Shown here piece after piece: positions 17,716 to 27,643 of a DNA stretch of 64,000 bases. Made by a program: the position numbers and the translations under genes. The notes below the pieces were generated by a model, which saw nothing but the letters and a program-made list of their open reading frames with translations, searched no databases and had not been told where the DNA came from. Source of the DNA: JBBDSJ01 sp040905025. Its GTDB lineage: Bacteria > Pseudomonadota > Gammaproteobacteria > Methylohalomonadales > Methylohalomonadaceae. Each line of letters opens with the position of its first letter. Position 1 is the stretch's first letter. The DNA lies in the NCBI GenBank assembly GCA_040905025.1, contig JBBDSJ010000126.1:14662-78661 (forward strand), given 5' to 3'.

Positions 17716-19818
17716 ATGTATTCACAATGTTTAAACCATTGCGGTATTCTGACGGTAATATTATCTATCCTGATGAGCACGAAGGTTGCGGCTAACCATG
17801 ACGAACCGCTGAACCTGCAATCCATGATCGTGTCAGAACAGGCTGTCAGTTTGACAATTCCTGGCACTGACTCGGCCAGGGAGGCCTTGGCCAAGGTTCC
17901 CGGCGGCACGACCCTGCTCACCCCGGATATGTATGACAGCGGCCCGACCAGCAACCTCCAGGATGTACTTGAATTTGCACCAGGTGTTTACGCCAGCAAC
18001 CGCGGCGGCGATGAGGTCCGTTTATCTATCCGCGGTTCTGGCCTGTCTCAGGCATTCGCAGTCAAGGGAATACGCTACCTGCGCAACGGCCTGCCGATCA
18101 GCGAGGCCGATGGCGATTTTCATTCCCAGTCCATCGAACCCCTGACCGCTCAACATATTGAAATTTATCGCGGCGCCAACGCCATGGCTTATGGCGCAAC
18201 CACCCTCGGAGGTGCAATCAATTTCGTCACTCATACCGGCTACACAGCTACTCCTCTGAAACTGCGCCTCGAGGCCGGCAGTGATGATCACCTGCGATCG
18301 CAGATCAGCGGCGGTCAGGTGCTTGACAATGGCTGGGACTATTACGGCTCGTTTTCTGGCTCCTATCTGGATGGTTTCCGCGATCAAAGCGAAACCGACA
18401 GTACGCGCTTTTACGGCAACCTTGGCCAGCGCTGGAATGAGAAACATGAATCACGCTTGCACGTCGATATTCAAAACCATAATCAGGAGTTGCCGGGCGG
18501 CATCACCCTTGCCGACCTGGCCGTAGATCCCAGCCGCGCCAGCGGCTTCTTTGAAACTTTCAATTCCCAGAATAATTTTGATCGCTACCGGCTGGAACTG
18601 CAACACAGCATGAACCTGCGCCAGGCCGATCACCTCGACGTAGGCGTGTATGCCGAAACACAGTCCATCGATCATCCACTTGGCTTCGGTATTTTTGATG
18701 AAGACCAGGATAACTACGGCCTCAGCCTGCGCCATGAAATCGTGTCGCATCCCGGTGGCCGCAGCAATACCTTCACCTGGGGCGGGCTGGTGGCCGTGGG
18801 CGAAGTCGATCTGCGCGAATTTACGCCCCTGCCGGGGGCTGTGCGCGGCCCGCTGCGGCAAATCGAAACCAGCGAAGTGTTGACCGCCGAGTGGTTTGCC
18901 GAAAACGACTGGGAGTTCACCCATAACTGGACTTTGGTAACCGGCCTGCAGCTCGCCTATGCCGAGCGGGAAACTGATTTCATCGATCCGGTCAGCCCTG
19001 CCCGCACAGAATTGAGCGCCGACTATACCGGTATCAGCCCGAAACTGGGTTTGGTCTGGCAAGTCTACCCGACCGTCCAGCTGTTCTCTAACCTAAGCCG
19101 CAGCTTCGAGCCTCCTATTCTGGCGGAATTCAACAATGCTTTTGATCCGGCCACCAATACAGTCAACCCGGCACTACGGCTGGAAGAGCAGACTGCCACC
19201 ACGCTGGAAATCGGTAGCCGCGGTGCGCTTGGTGATGTGTTGAACTGGGAACTGGCGTTGTATCATAGCGCGGTCAACGACGAGCTACTCACAGTCGAGG
19301 TCAATCTGCCGGGAGCCCGGTTTGCGACGGCCAACGCCGATGACACTACACATTCCGGCGTGGAGTTGGGGCTCGACGGACAGATGGCACTGGATCCTTT
19401 GGTGCCCGGCCACATCCGCTGGCGCAGCGCCTTCACCTACAATCGCTTCCGGTTTGACGATGACCCGGCCTTCGGCGACAACACCCTGCCGGGCATACCG
19501 GACTACTTCGGCAGTGCCGAATTCATCTACCATCACCCGCGTGGTTTCTATCTGGGCCCCACACTGACTTTTGCCAGCGACTTTTACATCGACTTCGCTA
19601 ACACCTTCGAGGCACCAGGTTTTGTGCTCATCGGCTTTCGGGGCGGCTACGCCGATCCGCGCGATCGTTTCCGGCTGTTCGTCGAGGGCCGCAACCTTGA
19701 AGACGACGCTTTTGTTGCCAATACCAGTACGGTGCCCGATGCCGGCGGCCGCGACCAGACGGTATTCAACCCCGGCCAGGGGCGGGCATTTTTCGGTGGC
19801 ATTGAAATACGGTTTTGA
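17716..19818 (+). CDS. TonB-dependent outer membrane receptor
   Basis: A 700-residue receptor when started at ATG 17716. This start gives a signal peptide (hydrophobic stretch GILTVILSILM about residues 10-20, cleavage after about residue 26); the frame is open further upstream but that part overlaps a repeat. The plug domain is at about residues 60-180 (LQDVLEFAPGVYASN, VRLSIRGSG, IEIYRGANAMAYGATTLGGAINFV), followed by a 22-strand barrel with SNLSRSFEPP and a C-terminal Phe. It resembles the siderophore or ferric-citrate receptor group, but the ligand cannot be read from sequence. It stands alone, flanked by repeats and by a pseudogene, which suggests acquired DNA. A TonB protein is encoded at 27.6 kb. 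Confidence 0.88.
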   Translation: MYSQCLNHCGILTVILSILMSTKVAANHDEPLNLQSMIVSEQAVSLTIPGTDSAREALAKVPGGTTLLTPDMYDSGPTSNLQDVLEFAPGVYASNRGGDEVRLSIRGSGLSQAFAVKGIRYLRNGLPISEADGDFHSQSIEPLTAQHIEIYRGANAMAYGATTLGGAINFVTHTGYTATPLKLRLEAGSDDHLRSQISGGQVLDNGWDYYGSFSGSYLDGFRDQSETDSTRFYGNLGQRWNEKHESRLHVDIQNHNQELPGGITLADLAVDPSRASGFFETFNSQNNFDRYRLELQHSMNLRQADHLDVGVYAETQSIDHPLGFGIFDEDQDNYGLSLRHEIVSHPGGRSNTFTWGGLVAVGEVDLREFTPLPGAVRGPLRQIETSEVLTAEWFAENDWEFTHNWTLVTGLQLAYAERETDFIDPVSPARTELSADYTGISPKLGLVWQVYPTVQLFSNLSRSFEPPILAEFNNAFDPATNTVNPALRLEEQTATTLEIGSRGALGDVLNWELALYHSAVNDELLTVEVNLPGARFATANADDTTHSGVELGLDGQMALDPLVPGHIRWRSAFTYNRFRFDDDPAFGDNTLPGIPDYFGSAEFIYHHPRGFYLGPTLTFASDFYIDFANTFEAPGFVLIGFRGGYADPRDRFRLFVEGRNLEDDAFVANTSTVPDAGGRDQTVFNPGQGRAFFGGIEIRF

Positions 19819-19849
19819 ATTTGCCGCAGCAATCAGCGCCGAGCATCTC

Positions 19850-20055
19850 GCGGATCTTGGCAAGACCGATACGCCTGCAAAAAGCGTACGCAGATCGACC
19901 TCCTGGTGATGCCGGGTACCAATGAAGCCGGCGGCGACCTGGCCGGTAATTGCCAGCACAGGGGGATGGCCCAACCGGGCATCGTAAAGTTCATTAAGCA
20001 GATGAATAGCCCCGGGGCCGAAGGTACCAAAACAGACAGGCTGAGAGGCAACCGG
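19850..20055 (-). pseudogene. Remnant of a thiamine-diphosphate enzyme (pyruvate oxidase/acetolactate synthase-like)
   Basis: Reverse-strand translation gives QPVCFGTFGPGAIHLLNELY, then DARLGHPPVLAITGQ, then IGTRHHQEVDLRTLF. This is the GPGA...LL.GL.DA...P.LAITGQ...QE.D...LF core of the N-terminal domain of thiamine-diphosphate enzymes of the PoxB/IlvB type. Only about 60 residues remain: a TAA lies in frame just upstream and similarity stops near 19850. It overlaps nothing real on the plus strand and lies between the receptor and the FMN enzyme genes, so it is a deletion relic. Confidence 0.7.
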
Positions 20056-20098
20056 TTAACCTGGCCTCAGCCGCAGCAGCGCAGGCAGCGCCAAACTA

Positions 20099-21658
20099 TC
20101 ATGGCTGACCGGGCACCGGTGTAACTGCTGCAGTCCGGGCCGCTTGAGCGGCAGCGCGCGGATCGTGATCGGCCGCATCGGTACTGGGATAAAGTTCATT
20201 CAGGGCCACTGAGCGGCCATTGGCCTGCATAATCCGAACATGGAATGGTCGCAGGCGATGCGGGCCGGGCACTCCACAGGCGTGTGCAATCATCTCCACA
20301 TCGCGGGTTATATTGAGCACATAATTGGCTACCTTTGCCGACTTGTCCTCGGGATTCAACGCCTTTTGCAAGCGCGGATTGTGGGTGGTAACTCCGGTCG
20401 GACAGGTATCCTGATTACAGCGCATAGCTTGAATGCAGCCCAGTGCAAACATGAAGCCGCGGGCATTATTGACGCTGTCAGCACCAGCCGCCAGCGCCCA
20501 GGCCACCTCGGCCGGTGTCACCAGTTTGCCGGATGCCACCAGCGGGACGCGTTCCTTGAGGCCATGCTTCTTCAGCAGGTTCGCCAACATGGGCAATGAC
20601 TCGCGAATGGACAAGCCGACGTTATCCAGCAATGGCATTGGCGCCGCACCCGTGCCACCGTCGCTGGAATCCAGAGTGATGAAATCGGGCGCGGCTTTGA
20701 TGCCGCGGCGGTTGACTTCCTCGCACAGGGCTTCGAGCCAGCTGAACGAACCGAGTACCGTCTTGAATCCAACCGGCTTGCCGGTTATCCGGCGAATACG
20801 TTCGATCATGTCCAGCAGTTCGGTGACACTGTCGATCTCCGGGTGCCGGTTGGGCGAGACCACATCCTCACCCATGTTCACACTCCGGATGCGGGCGATT
20901 TCCGGGGTGATCTTGGCTGCCGGCAGAATCCCGCCCTTACCTGGCTTGGCGCCTTGCGAAAGCTTGACTTCGATCATGCGGACCTGCTCGTGGCCGGCGA
21001 CCGACCGCAACTTGTCGTCACACAGGCGGCCATCCTCCGTGCGCACCCCGAACTTGGCAGTGCCTATCTGAAACACCAGATCACAGCCGCCTTCGAGATG
21101 ATAGGGCGACAGCCCGCCCTCGCCGGTATTCAACCAACAACCGGCCATCCGCGCACCATGGGACAGGGCCCGGATCGCAGGAATCGACAGCGAACCGTAA
21201 CTCATGGCCGAAATATTAAAAAAAGATGCCGGCGTATACGGGTGGGCGCTGTAAGGTCCGAATATCCTGGGGACACCGGCGGCCCGGTCTTCGACAAGCG
21301 TGGGAAACGGACAATTAACGAATATAATGGTACCAGCCAGTTCGTTATTCTGAGTCGAGCCAAAGGCGCTGGTGTTACCCCGGCCGGCAGCGGCGCGATC
21401 AACCCATTGCCGTTGGGCACGATTGAAAGGCCGTTCCTCACGATCCATGGCAAAAAAATACTGACGAAAGAATTCACCTAGCTTGATGAACAAATACCGG
21501 AACCGGCCGATGACAGGAAAGTTATGCCGTATGGCATCGCGGCGCTGGCAAACATCGACAACAAAAAGCGCGGCGACCGCCGCCGCACCCAGACCGATCA
21601 CAAATATAAACAGAACGGCCATGAATTCCAGCGCAGGGAACAAATGGGAATCAGGCAT
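20099..21658 (-). CDS. Glutamate-synthase-like FMN-binding protein, membrane-anchored
   Basis: A 519-residue protein related to the FMN-binding core of the large subunit of glutamate synthase, without the glutaminase domain. One membrane helix is at about residues 10-35. The FMN barrel includes FNISAMSYGSLS, NTGEGGLSPYH, VEVKLSQGAKPGKGG-like MIEVKLSQGAKPGKGG, SSDGGTGAAP and ASGKLVTPAEVAWALAAGAD; the cluster motif MRCNQDTCPTGVTTHNP keeps the Cys residues that bind the 3Fe-4S centre in glutamate synthase. Such stand-alone proteins are common but their reaction is not established. The C-terminal Ala-rich tail is not conserved. The stop lies about 40 bp from the thiamine-enzyme relic. Confidence 0.85.
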   Translation of the reverse strand: MPDSHLFPALEFMAVLFIFVIGLGAAAVAALFVVDVCQRRDAIRHNFPVIGRFRYLFIKLGEFFRQYFFAMDREERPFNRAQRQWVDRAAAGRGNTSAFGSTQNNELAGTIIFVNCPFPTLVEDRAAGVPRIFGPYSAHPYTPASFFNISAMSYGSLSIPAIRALSHGARMAGCWLNTGEGGLSPYHLEGGCDLVFQIGTAKFGVRTEDGRLCDDKLRSVAGHEQVRMIEVKLSQGAKPGKGGILPAAKITPEIARIRSVNMGEDVVSPNRHPEIDSVTELLDMIERIRRITGKPVGFKTVLGSFSWLEALCEEVNRRGIKAAPDFITLDSSDGGTGAAPMPLLDNVGLSIRESLPMLANLLKKHGLKERVPLVASGKLVTPAEVAWALAAGADSVNNARGFMFALGCIQAMRCNQDTCPTGVTTHNPRLQKALNPEDKSAKVANYVLNITRDVEMIAHACGVPGPHRLRPFHVRIMQANGRSVALNELYPSTDAADHDPRAAAQAARTAAVTPVPGQP

Positions 21659-22354
21659 TTTCTATTCCGGTTATGATGTTGAAATACACCGCATATCGCC
21701 GTAACTCAGATCATATCAGACAGCGGTAGACATACCTCAGTAATGGCCAGATATTGATCATGGCTCACAGAGACACGATGAATTCCGGCCGTGAAAAGCT
21801 GATGACCCAAATCAACGGGCCGGATCCGGCAAACTAAAACCTGAGACACCGTGCATGATCAGATCCAAACAACAAAAACCAAATCAGGGAACCAGTAGCA
21901 ACGTTACGGCGAGATATCATAATGTCATGCTGCCAGTACCATTTGACCTGTTAGACTTCATGAGCAGTTTTTATACCTCTGTCGAGACAACTGGTGCCGC
22001 GCTTACAAAGTATAGATGTAACCCGACAGTGAATGTTACAACGCCGCTGGAACGCGGCATGGCAGGAAATGAAAGTATATAGCCAAGTGCACAACAATAA
22101 TTACCTGGAAACTGGTCGCCGTGTTACGAGGAAACGCAACAACAGACTTCTCTCTTTCCAAGGATGAAATTAAGAAAGCTCTGATTAATTCATCCGTGAA
22201 TTCTCAGAGCACGAAAATCGAAAATTCTTATTTTCGATTTTCTTCATTTCTCAACCACTTAAGTGGTTGAGAAATGACAATACATCCATGTACTGCAGGA
22301 ACCTCTGAATAAATCAGAGGTTCCTTTATCAAAGCTTACCTGAAAATTTACTGT
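21659..22354. other. Intergenic region with no clear gene
   Basis: About 700 bp. A 75-codon plus-strand reading frame at 21855-22082 has no recognisable domain or good ribosome site and is probably not a gene. The right part holds palindromic element copy 5. The rest shows nothing I recognise. Confidence 0.5.
22174..22324 (+). repeat. Modular palindromic element, copy 5
   Basis: A 151-bp full copy. Modules in order: GAATTCA-like hairpin with CCG loop, GAAAATCGAAAAT...ATTTTCGATTTTC, long palindrome TTTCTCAACCACTTAAGTGG continuing to its mirror half, CAGTACATGGATGTATTG-type stem, terminal GGAACCTCTG...CAGAGGTTCC hairpin. Reverse-complementing it gives the same module order as copy 7. Confidence 0.85.
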
Positions 22355-23626
22355 TCACACCACGCGGCGGGCAACATCGGCATTGGACTCACCCTGCTGA
22401 TCCTCGAGTGACAGTAATCGTTCGCGATTGCCACCGGTCGCCAGCACCAGCCCTTTCTGATAGAAGCGGGCAGCCTCGGTATGCTCGCCCTGCTGGCGCA
22501 ACAGATCTGCCAGTTCCCGGTAGGCTTCCGGCGTCGGCTGTAATTCAATTGCCTGATGCAGATAACTGCGGGCCTTGCCCCACAAGCCGTTACGCAAACT
22601 CAGTCGTGCCAGCGCCAGTAACAAAACTGATTCATGTGCATATTCCTTCAGAAATTTTTCCGCGAAAGCAAGTTGCTTACCGGTATCCTCTGCCTCAATC
22701 CGGCCGTACAGCGACATCAAGCCCGGATGCCAGCTCTTTTTCAATGCCGTGCGTAACAGGTTTTCAGATTTGCCGGTGTGATTGATGCGCAAACATTCAC
22801 TGACATATGTCTCAATCAGTATCGATTCCTGGCGCAGGCGGCGTGGAATATCATTCCAGATGGTATCCAGTGCATCCCGGCGCCGGGCAACACCGGCACG
22901 GGTCAGCAGACCGCTATAGGCCTTGATCTCAAGGTCATGACGTTGCTGTTCGGATAGCAACCGCGCCCGTGCCAGTTGCGGCAAGAGTTGCAAAACCGCT
23001 TCCCAGTCACCCACCTGGCTGTAGGTTTGCACGAGTAATTGCTGGACATGCGCCTGATCGGGTTGTCGATCATTGAGATGTTTCAAAGTCGCCAGTGCCT
23101 GTTCGGTCTGGTGCTGGTTCATCTGTAATTCAGCCTGGGCGATGCCAATGATGATGTCGTTGTTCGGCGCCTGTTGATGCGCAAGGCGCAGAAAATTATC
23201 GCGCCGTTCAAGTGCACCCTGCTCCTGCGCGGCACGCGCCGCCGCCAGATAATTAATCAACGGCGCCCGGCTGCTTGGCGCACCACGTTGCAACAAACGT
23301 TCGGCACGTTTCCAGTCGCCCTCAATCAGGGCCAGCAAACCATTGCGCAGATAACGCTCGGCGCGCAGGCGCTTGCGCCCGGACTGCCAGTGCAACACCC
23401 GGCCGGGAAAACGCAGCGTCCCGAGCAGCAAACGCACACCGGTATAAAACAGAAACAGCGTGACCAATAACGCCACGATAAAAAAGCTGAGCGATGTTTC
23501 AACCCGCCAGCCAGGCAGGCGAATAACCATATGACCGGGATAATCGTGGGCAAACAGGCCAATCCCTACAGCAGCCAACAGCGCCAGCAGTATCAGCAAT
23601 AACAGTTTCAGGCCAAAGCGTCGCAT
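22355..23626 (-). CDS. hemY: HemY, TPR-containing inner membrane protein
   Basis: A 423-residue protein typical of gammaproteobacterial HemY, encoded last in hemCDXY operons; despite the name it is not protoporphyrinogen oxidase. Two N-terminal membrane helices (about residues 5-22 and 40-62) are followed by a coiled/TPR region with repeats such as RLAHQQAPNNDIIIGIAQAE and ALATLKHLNDRQPDQ. The exact role in haem synthesis is not settled. It starts 5 bp after the hemX stop, so translation is probably coupled. Palindromic element copy 5 lies 30 bp past the stop. Confidence 0.88.
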   Translation of the reverse strand: MRRFGLKLLLLILLALLAAVGIGLFAHDYPGHMVIRLPGWRVETSLSFFIVALLVTLFLFYTGVRLLLGTLRFPGRVLHWQSGRKRLRAERYLRNGLLALIEGDWKRAERLLQRGAPSSRAPLINYLAAARAAQEQGALERRDNFLRLAHQQAPNNDIIIGIAQAELQMNQHQTEQALATLKHLNDRQPDQAHVQQLLVQTYSQVGDWEAVLQLLPQLARARLLSEQQRHDLEIKAYSGLLTRAGVARRRDALDTIWNDIPRRLRQESILIETYVSECLRINHTGKSENLLRTALKKSWHPGLMSLYGRIEAEDTGKQLAFAEKFLKEYAHESVLLLALARLSLRNGLWGKARSYLHQAIELQPTPEAYRELADLLRQQGEHTEAARFYQKGLVLATGGNRERLLSLEDQQGESNADVARRVV

Positions 23627-23631
23627 AATGT

Positions 23632-24726
23632 TTATCCGGCCGCCCGGCGGCGCTGAAAGGCGCGTACGGATTCAAGTGAACCGCTGATATCCGGCAATGC
23701 CGGCGCCAGTTCAACCTCGCGCATTTGCGCGAGTGTTTCGCGCAGATTGATCACGGCTTCAGCATCAGTTGCAAAATAGCGTTGCAACCAGTCATCAATC
23801 AATTCAATGGACGTGCGCAGATTGCGGCTGTCATGACGCAACACCGCCGCACGGGCACTGGCCAGTTCAATACGTAAATTCTGGAACAGGTAATAGCGTT
23901 CATCCGGGGCCAGTAATGCCGGTGGCGGACTGTCTTCGCGCTGGATAACCACCAGTTGTTTCAGCTCGTGCCAGATCGCGCCGACAACATCGCGCCATCC
24001 CTCATGCCGGGATTCATATTCACCGACAGCAGGCAACATCCGCGTCGCCGCATCTTCCTGCAGCGGCAATGTTTCTGCGCGCAGAATCAGATCACTTAAG
24101 TACAAGGCCATGCCGGCAGTATCAACATCCGGTACAGCCTTCAATGCATTCAGATCTGCCGTTATCTGTTCACGTACCGGTATCAACCCCGGATCATCAA
24201 TTGCGCGCAGACGTTGCGCCGCTGACTCCAATGCCGCAATTGCTGATTCGTGATCACGCACCAGACTCAGCCGCTCCTGTGCGATCACAAGCAGGTACTC
24301 GACTTCCGCCAGTGCCCAGTCGAAATTATCGGCCTGTTCACGCTGCCGCAATCGCTGCAAGGCCGCCTCGGTCGCTGCCTGGGTTTGCTGCAGCAATTGC
24401 AGTTCGGCAACTATATCCTGTTGTGCCTGGTTGCCGGCCCTGACTTCAGCATTCAGCAACAACAAGTCATTCGTTATTGCATCCTGCTGTTGCTGATTGA
24501 TCTGCATTTGCCAGACAGCATAAGCGGCCAGTCCCAGTGCAATGAGTACCAGCAACCATAACAGCCAGGCAAGTTGTCCGCCGGCATGCGGTTGACGCGA
24601 ACCGGCCGCCACCACCGGCTCTATTGTAACGCCGGTAGCGTTTGCATCCGGCATGGCTTCACTGCTGACAGCATCAGCCGCTGTCGCTGTCGCATCTGTT
24701 GATTCCGGTTTTTTGTCTTCACTCAT
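23632..24726 (-). CDS. hemX: HemX, membrane-anchored uroporphyrinogen cluster protein
   Basis: A 364-residue HemX family protein. An acidic/Ala-rich cytoplasmic N-terminus (about 1-50) precedes one membrane helix (LAWLLWLLVLIALGLAAYAV, about 53-72) and then a long coiled coil rich in Gln, ending in a conserved FDWALAEVEYLLVIAQERL segment and a helical C-terminal domain. Databases often label it a uroporphyrin-III methyltransferase, but no SAM-binding motif is visible, so that label is not supported. It lies between hemD (24 bp upstream) and hemY in one operon. Confidence 0.88.
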   Translation of the reverse strand: MSEDKKPESTDATATAADAVSSEAMPDANATGVTIEPVVAAGSRQPHAGGQLAWLLWLLVLIALGLAAYAVWQMQINQQQQDAITNDLLLLNAEVRAGNQAQQDIVAELQLLQQTQAATEAALQRLRQREQADNFDWALAEVEYLLVIAQERLSLVRDHESAIAALESAAQRLRAIDDPGLIPVREQITADLNALKAVPDVDTAGMALYLSDLILRAETLPLQEDAATRMLPAVGEYESRHEGWRDVVGAIWHELKQLVVIQREDSPPPALLAPDERYYLFQNLRIELASARAAVLRHDSRNLRTSIELIDDWLQRYFATDAEAVINLRETLAQMREVELAPALPDISGSLESVRAFQRRRAAG

Positions 24727-24750
24727 CGATCGCGATCCATTCAGGATTTA

Positions 24751-25548
24751 TTACAGTGTCTGCAATGCCGAGATTACTGCGCTGTCACCGCAACTGGCCG
24801 ATACCGGCAAACAATTTTTAAAGCCTAGCGCATCTGCCTGTGCTGGCAAGTGCCGTCCCAATGCCAGCAATCTGCAATCCAGCAACAGCGGTTGATACTG
24901 TACCGGCGTCATTTGCAACAATGCCTGTAATCCCATGGCACTGCTAACCACAATCGCCGCCGGTGGTTGTGATTGCCAAAGCCCTGGCATTCGCGCTGCA
25001 GTACCGGCATGCACTACGCGCTGATAAACTTCGACAAAAACCGGTTTCGCTGCGCGTTTTTGTAATGTATCGGCAAGTAACTCACGGCCGCCTGTACCGC
25101 GCACAATAGCGACCTGTTTTTCCCGTACACGTTCATGTTGCAAAGCCGGCAACGCCAGCAAGGCTTCACTGTCAGCACCTTCAGCGGGCGTGGTCACGGT
25201 CACCACGCCGGCATTTTGTAGCGCCCGGCCAGTCGCCGGACCAACGGCAAGAACCTGCGAATTTCCTAATACTGCCGACAGTTGCTGATCGACCAATAGT
25301 TGCTGTGACCAGTCTACCGCATTTCGACTCACGAATATGGCTATCGGGCTATTTTCCAGCTGCTGTAATGCGGCTATTGCGACAGTGCGATCTTCCGGTG
25401 CGATGATTTGAAGTGTCGGTGCTGCCACCACTTCCGCACCCAGCGCAGTCAATGCCAGACACAATGATTCGGCCTGTGCCTCCGGTCGCGTGATCCAGAC
25501 ACACCTGCCTGCCAGCGTTGCTGTCCCGGTTGCAGATGGCTCAGTCAT
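24751..25548 (-). CDS. hemD: Uroporphyrinogen-III synthase
   Basis: A 265-residue HemD, which closes and isomerises hydroxymethylbilane into uroporphyrinogen III. The sequence of this family varies greatly; supporting features are the opening VWITRPEAQAESL, the FVSRNAVDW motif, VLAVGPATGRAL and VVSSAMGLQALL, and the position after hemC. The start is the ATG at 25548, which overlaps the hemC stop by 8 bp (ATGACTGA), a coupling arrangement; the frame continues upstream inside hemC but without family similarity. Confidence 0.9.
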   Translation of the reverse strand: MTEPSATGTATLAGRCVWITRPEAQAESLCLALTALGAEVVAAPTLQIIAPEDRTVAIAALQQLENSPIAIFVSRNAVDWSQQLLVDQQLSAVLGNSQVLAVGPATGRALQNAGVVTVTTPAEGADSEALLALPALQHERVREKQVAIVRGTGGRELLADTLQKRAAKPVFVEVYQRVVHAGTAARMPGLWQSQPPAAIVVSSAMGLQALLQMTPVQYQPLLLDCRLLALGRHLPAQADALGFKNCLPVSASCGDSAVISALQTL

Positions 25549-26488
25549 GGGCCGCGTTTTGCAGCACATCCTGCAGGATTTTATCCGCTCCCTGGGCCAG
25601 CAATGCATCGGCGAGCCGGGTACCGAGTGCCTCGGCCTGTTGCTGCGGTCCGCTGACATGCGCACGCAAAAGTTCACTGCCATCAACGCGACCGACCAGA
25701 CCGCGCAATTGCAGCTGCTCATTATCAAACTCGGCATAGGCCGCAATCGGCAACTGGCAACCACCATACAGACGCTTGCTGCAGGCGCGTTCGGCCCGCA
25801 TTGCGATCTCGGAACGGCTGTTATTCAACGGCGCCAGTAAAGCATGTGTTGCGGCATCATCAGCACGCGTTTCAATTCCGATCACACCCTGACCAATTGC
25901 CGGCAACAAAATTTCGGGCGCTAAAAATTCACTGATGCGGTGGCCGAGTCCAAGCCGCAGGACACCGGCCGCCGCGAGAACAATCGCATCATACTCACCG
26001 GCTTCGAGCTTGCCGAGACGGGTGCCGACATTGCCACGCAGATCATGCACCGACAGATCCGGACGCTGGCCACGCAACTGGCACTGGCGGCGCAAACTTG
26101 AAGTGCCGACACGGGCACCGGCCGGCAATTGCGCCAGTGTCTGGCCAGCGGCACTGATCAGTACATCGCGGGGATCTTCACGACTTAGCCAGGCACTTAA
26201 TGTCAGACCATCGGGCAAATCAATGGTGACGTCTTTCATCGAATGCACTGCCAGATCGGCACGCGCCTCGATCAGGCACTGCTCGAGTTCCTTGATAAAC
26301 AGACCCTTGCCACCGGCCGCCGCCAGCGGTGCATCGAGAAATCGATCCCCGGCAGTGGTCATGCCGATGAGCTCGACCTGCAAGTCAGCATGCTGTGCCC
26401 GCAACCGGGCAGCAACATGTTCAGCCTGCCACAACGCCAACGGGCTTTCGCGGGTAGCAATACGCAGGGTTTTTACCGGTGTGGACAT
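25541..26488 (-). CDS. hemC: Hydroxymethylbilane synthase (porphobilinogen deaminase)
   Basis: A 315-residue HemC that polymerises four porphobilinogen molecules to hydroxymethylbilane. The N-terminal RIATRESPLALWQAEHV, the VHSMKDVTIDLP motif with the catalytic Asp, the RRQCQLRGQRPDL region and the dipyrromethane-binding Cys in YGGCQLP (Cys244) are all intact. It heads the hemC-hemD-hemX-hemY operon and is divergent from gshB with 125 bp between the start codons. Confidence 0.96.
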   Translation of the reverse strand: MSTPVKTLRIATRESPLALWQAEHVAARLRAQHADLQVELIGMTTAGDRFLDAPLAAAGGKGLFIKELEQCLIEARADLAVHSMKDVTIDLPDGLTLSAWLSREDPRDVLISAAGQTLAQLPAGARVGTSSLRRQCQLRGQRPDLSVHDLRGNVGTRLGKLEAGEYDAIVLAAAGVLRLGLGHRISEFLAPEILLPAIGQGVIGIETRADDAATHALLAPLNNSRSEIAMRAERACSKRLYGGCQLPIAAYAEFDNEQLQLRGLVGRVDGSELLRAHVSGPQQQAEALGTRLADALLAQGADKILQDVLQNAAHD

Positions 26489-26613
26489 AACGCTGCAGGG
26501 ATCAGTCTGGTCAAGGGCCTGATAGCCATGTTATCGGGGCTGGCGTGGTGGTGTCAGCATATTAGTGGCATGATCGCATCTCAGCCCGGAACTTGCACGT
26601 CAACACAGACCTT

Positions 26614-27573
26614 ATGAAACTTGGTATCGTCATGGATCCCATCGCCGGGATCAATATCAAAAAGGACAGCAGTTTTGCGCTGCTGTTGGCGGCGCAACGG
26701 CGTGGCTGGGAATTGTATTATATGGAATTAACTGATTTGTTTGCCCGTGACGGCGACGTACTGGCCTCCATGCGCGGCCTGAATGTCATGGACGATCCGG
26801 CAAACTGGTTTCAATTTTCCGATACATATGAAGCTTCCCTGAGCACACTTGACGTCATATTGATCCGCAAGGACCCGCCATTTGATTTGCAATACCTGCT
26901 GGCAACGTTTTTACTGGAACAGGCCGAACATGCTGGTGTCTCGGTAATAAACCGGCCGGCGAGTCTGCGCGATTGCAATGAAAAAATTTTTACCCTGCAG
27001 TTCCCGCAATGCATTCCACCCACGCTGGTCAGCAGTGATGCTGCACAACTGCGGCGTTTCCTTGCTGAACACCATGACATCATTATCAAACCGCCCGACG
27101 GCATGGGCGGCGCATCAATATTCCGCCTGCAGGAGCAGGATCCGAATATCAGTGTGATTCTGGAGACCGTTACCCAACGAGGCACGCGCTATGCCATCGC
27201 CCAGCGCTACCTGGCCGAGATTAAGGCCGGTGACAAACGCATACTGATGATCGGTGGCGAACCGGTTGCTTACGCACTGGCCCGCATTCCGGCCGCCGGT
27301 GAAACGCGCGGCAATCTGGCCGCCGGTGGTCGTGGTGAAGGGGTCGAATTGACCGCGCGGGATCGCTGGCTATGTGAACAGGTCGGCCCGGCATTGCGCG
27401 AACGCGGCCTGTATTTTGTCGGCCTTGATGTGATTGGTGATTACCTGACCGAAATCAATGTCACCAGTCCAACCTGTATCCGTGAGCTTGATACGATTTA
27501 CAATCTGGATATCGCCGGTGATTTGCTGACACATATTGAATCGCTGCGAAACCCGGCCCGGATTTCTGTCTAG
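26614..27573 (+). CDS. gshB: Glutathione synthetase
   Basis: A 319-residue ATP-grasp ligase joining gamma-glutamylcysteine and glycine. The start is ATG 26614 (MKLGIVMDPIAGINIKKDSSF, the family N-terminus); an upstream TTG would add seven residues. Visible ATP-grasp features are KPPDGMGGASIFR, the AAGGETRGNLAAGG-like segment (AAGETRGNLAAGGRGE) and the C-terminal GLDVIGDYLTEINVTSPT with metal-binding Asp/Glu/Asn. It begins the conserved series gshB-tonB-yqgE-ruvX-pyrR-pyrB-pyrC', known in the same order from Pseudomonas. Confidence 0.95.
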   Translation: MKLGIVMDPIAGINIKKDSSFALLLAAQRRGWELYYMELTDLFARDGDVLASMRGLNVMDDPANWFQFSDTYEASLSTLDVILIRKDPPFDLQYLLATFLLEQAEHAGVSVINRPASLRDCNEKIFTLQFPQCIPPTLVSSDAAQLRRFLAEHHDIIIKPPDGMGGASIFRLQEQDPNISVILETVTQRGTRYAIAQRYLAEIKAGDKRILMIGGEPVAYALARIPAAGETRGNLAAGGRGEGVELTARDRWLCEQVGPALRERGLYFVGLDVIGDYLTEINVTSPTCIRELDTIYNLDIAGDLLTHIESLRNPARISV

Positions 27574-27643
27574 GCTTCTGCGGTCTACTCATGCTGACGC
27601 TATACTGTCCGACCAAACCCTTGTTAACGCGCCCGGATCTGAA

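Noticed and set aside
21855..22082. 75-codon plus-strand frame
   Set aside because: No ribosome site, no recognisable family, placed in a decayed region.
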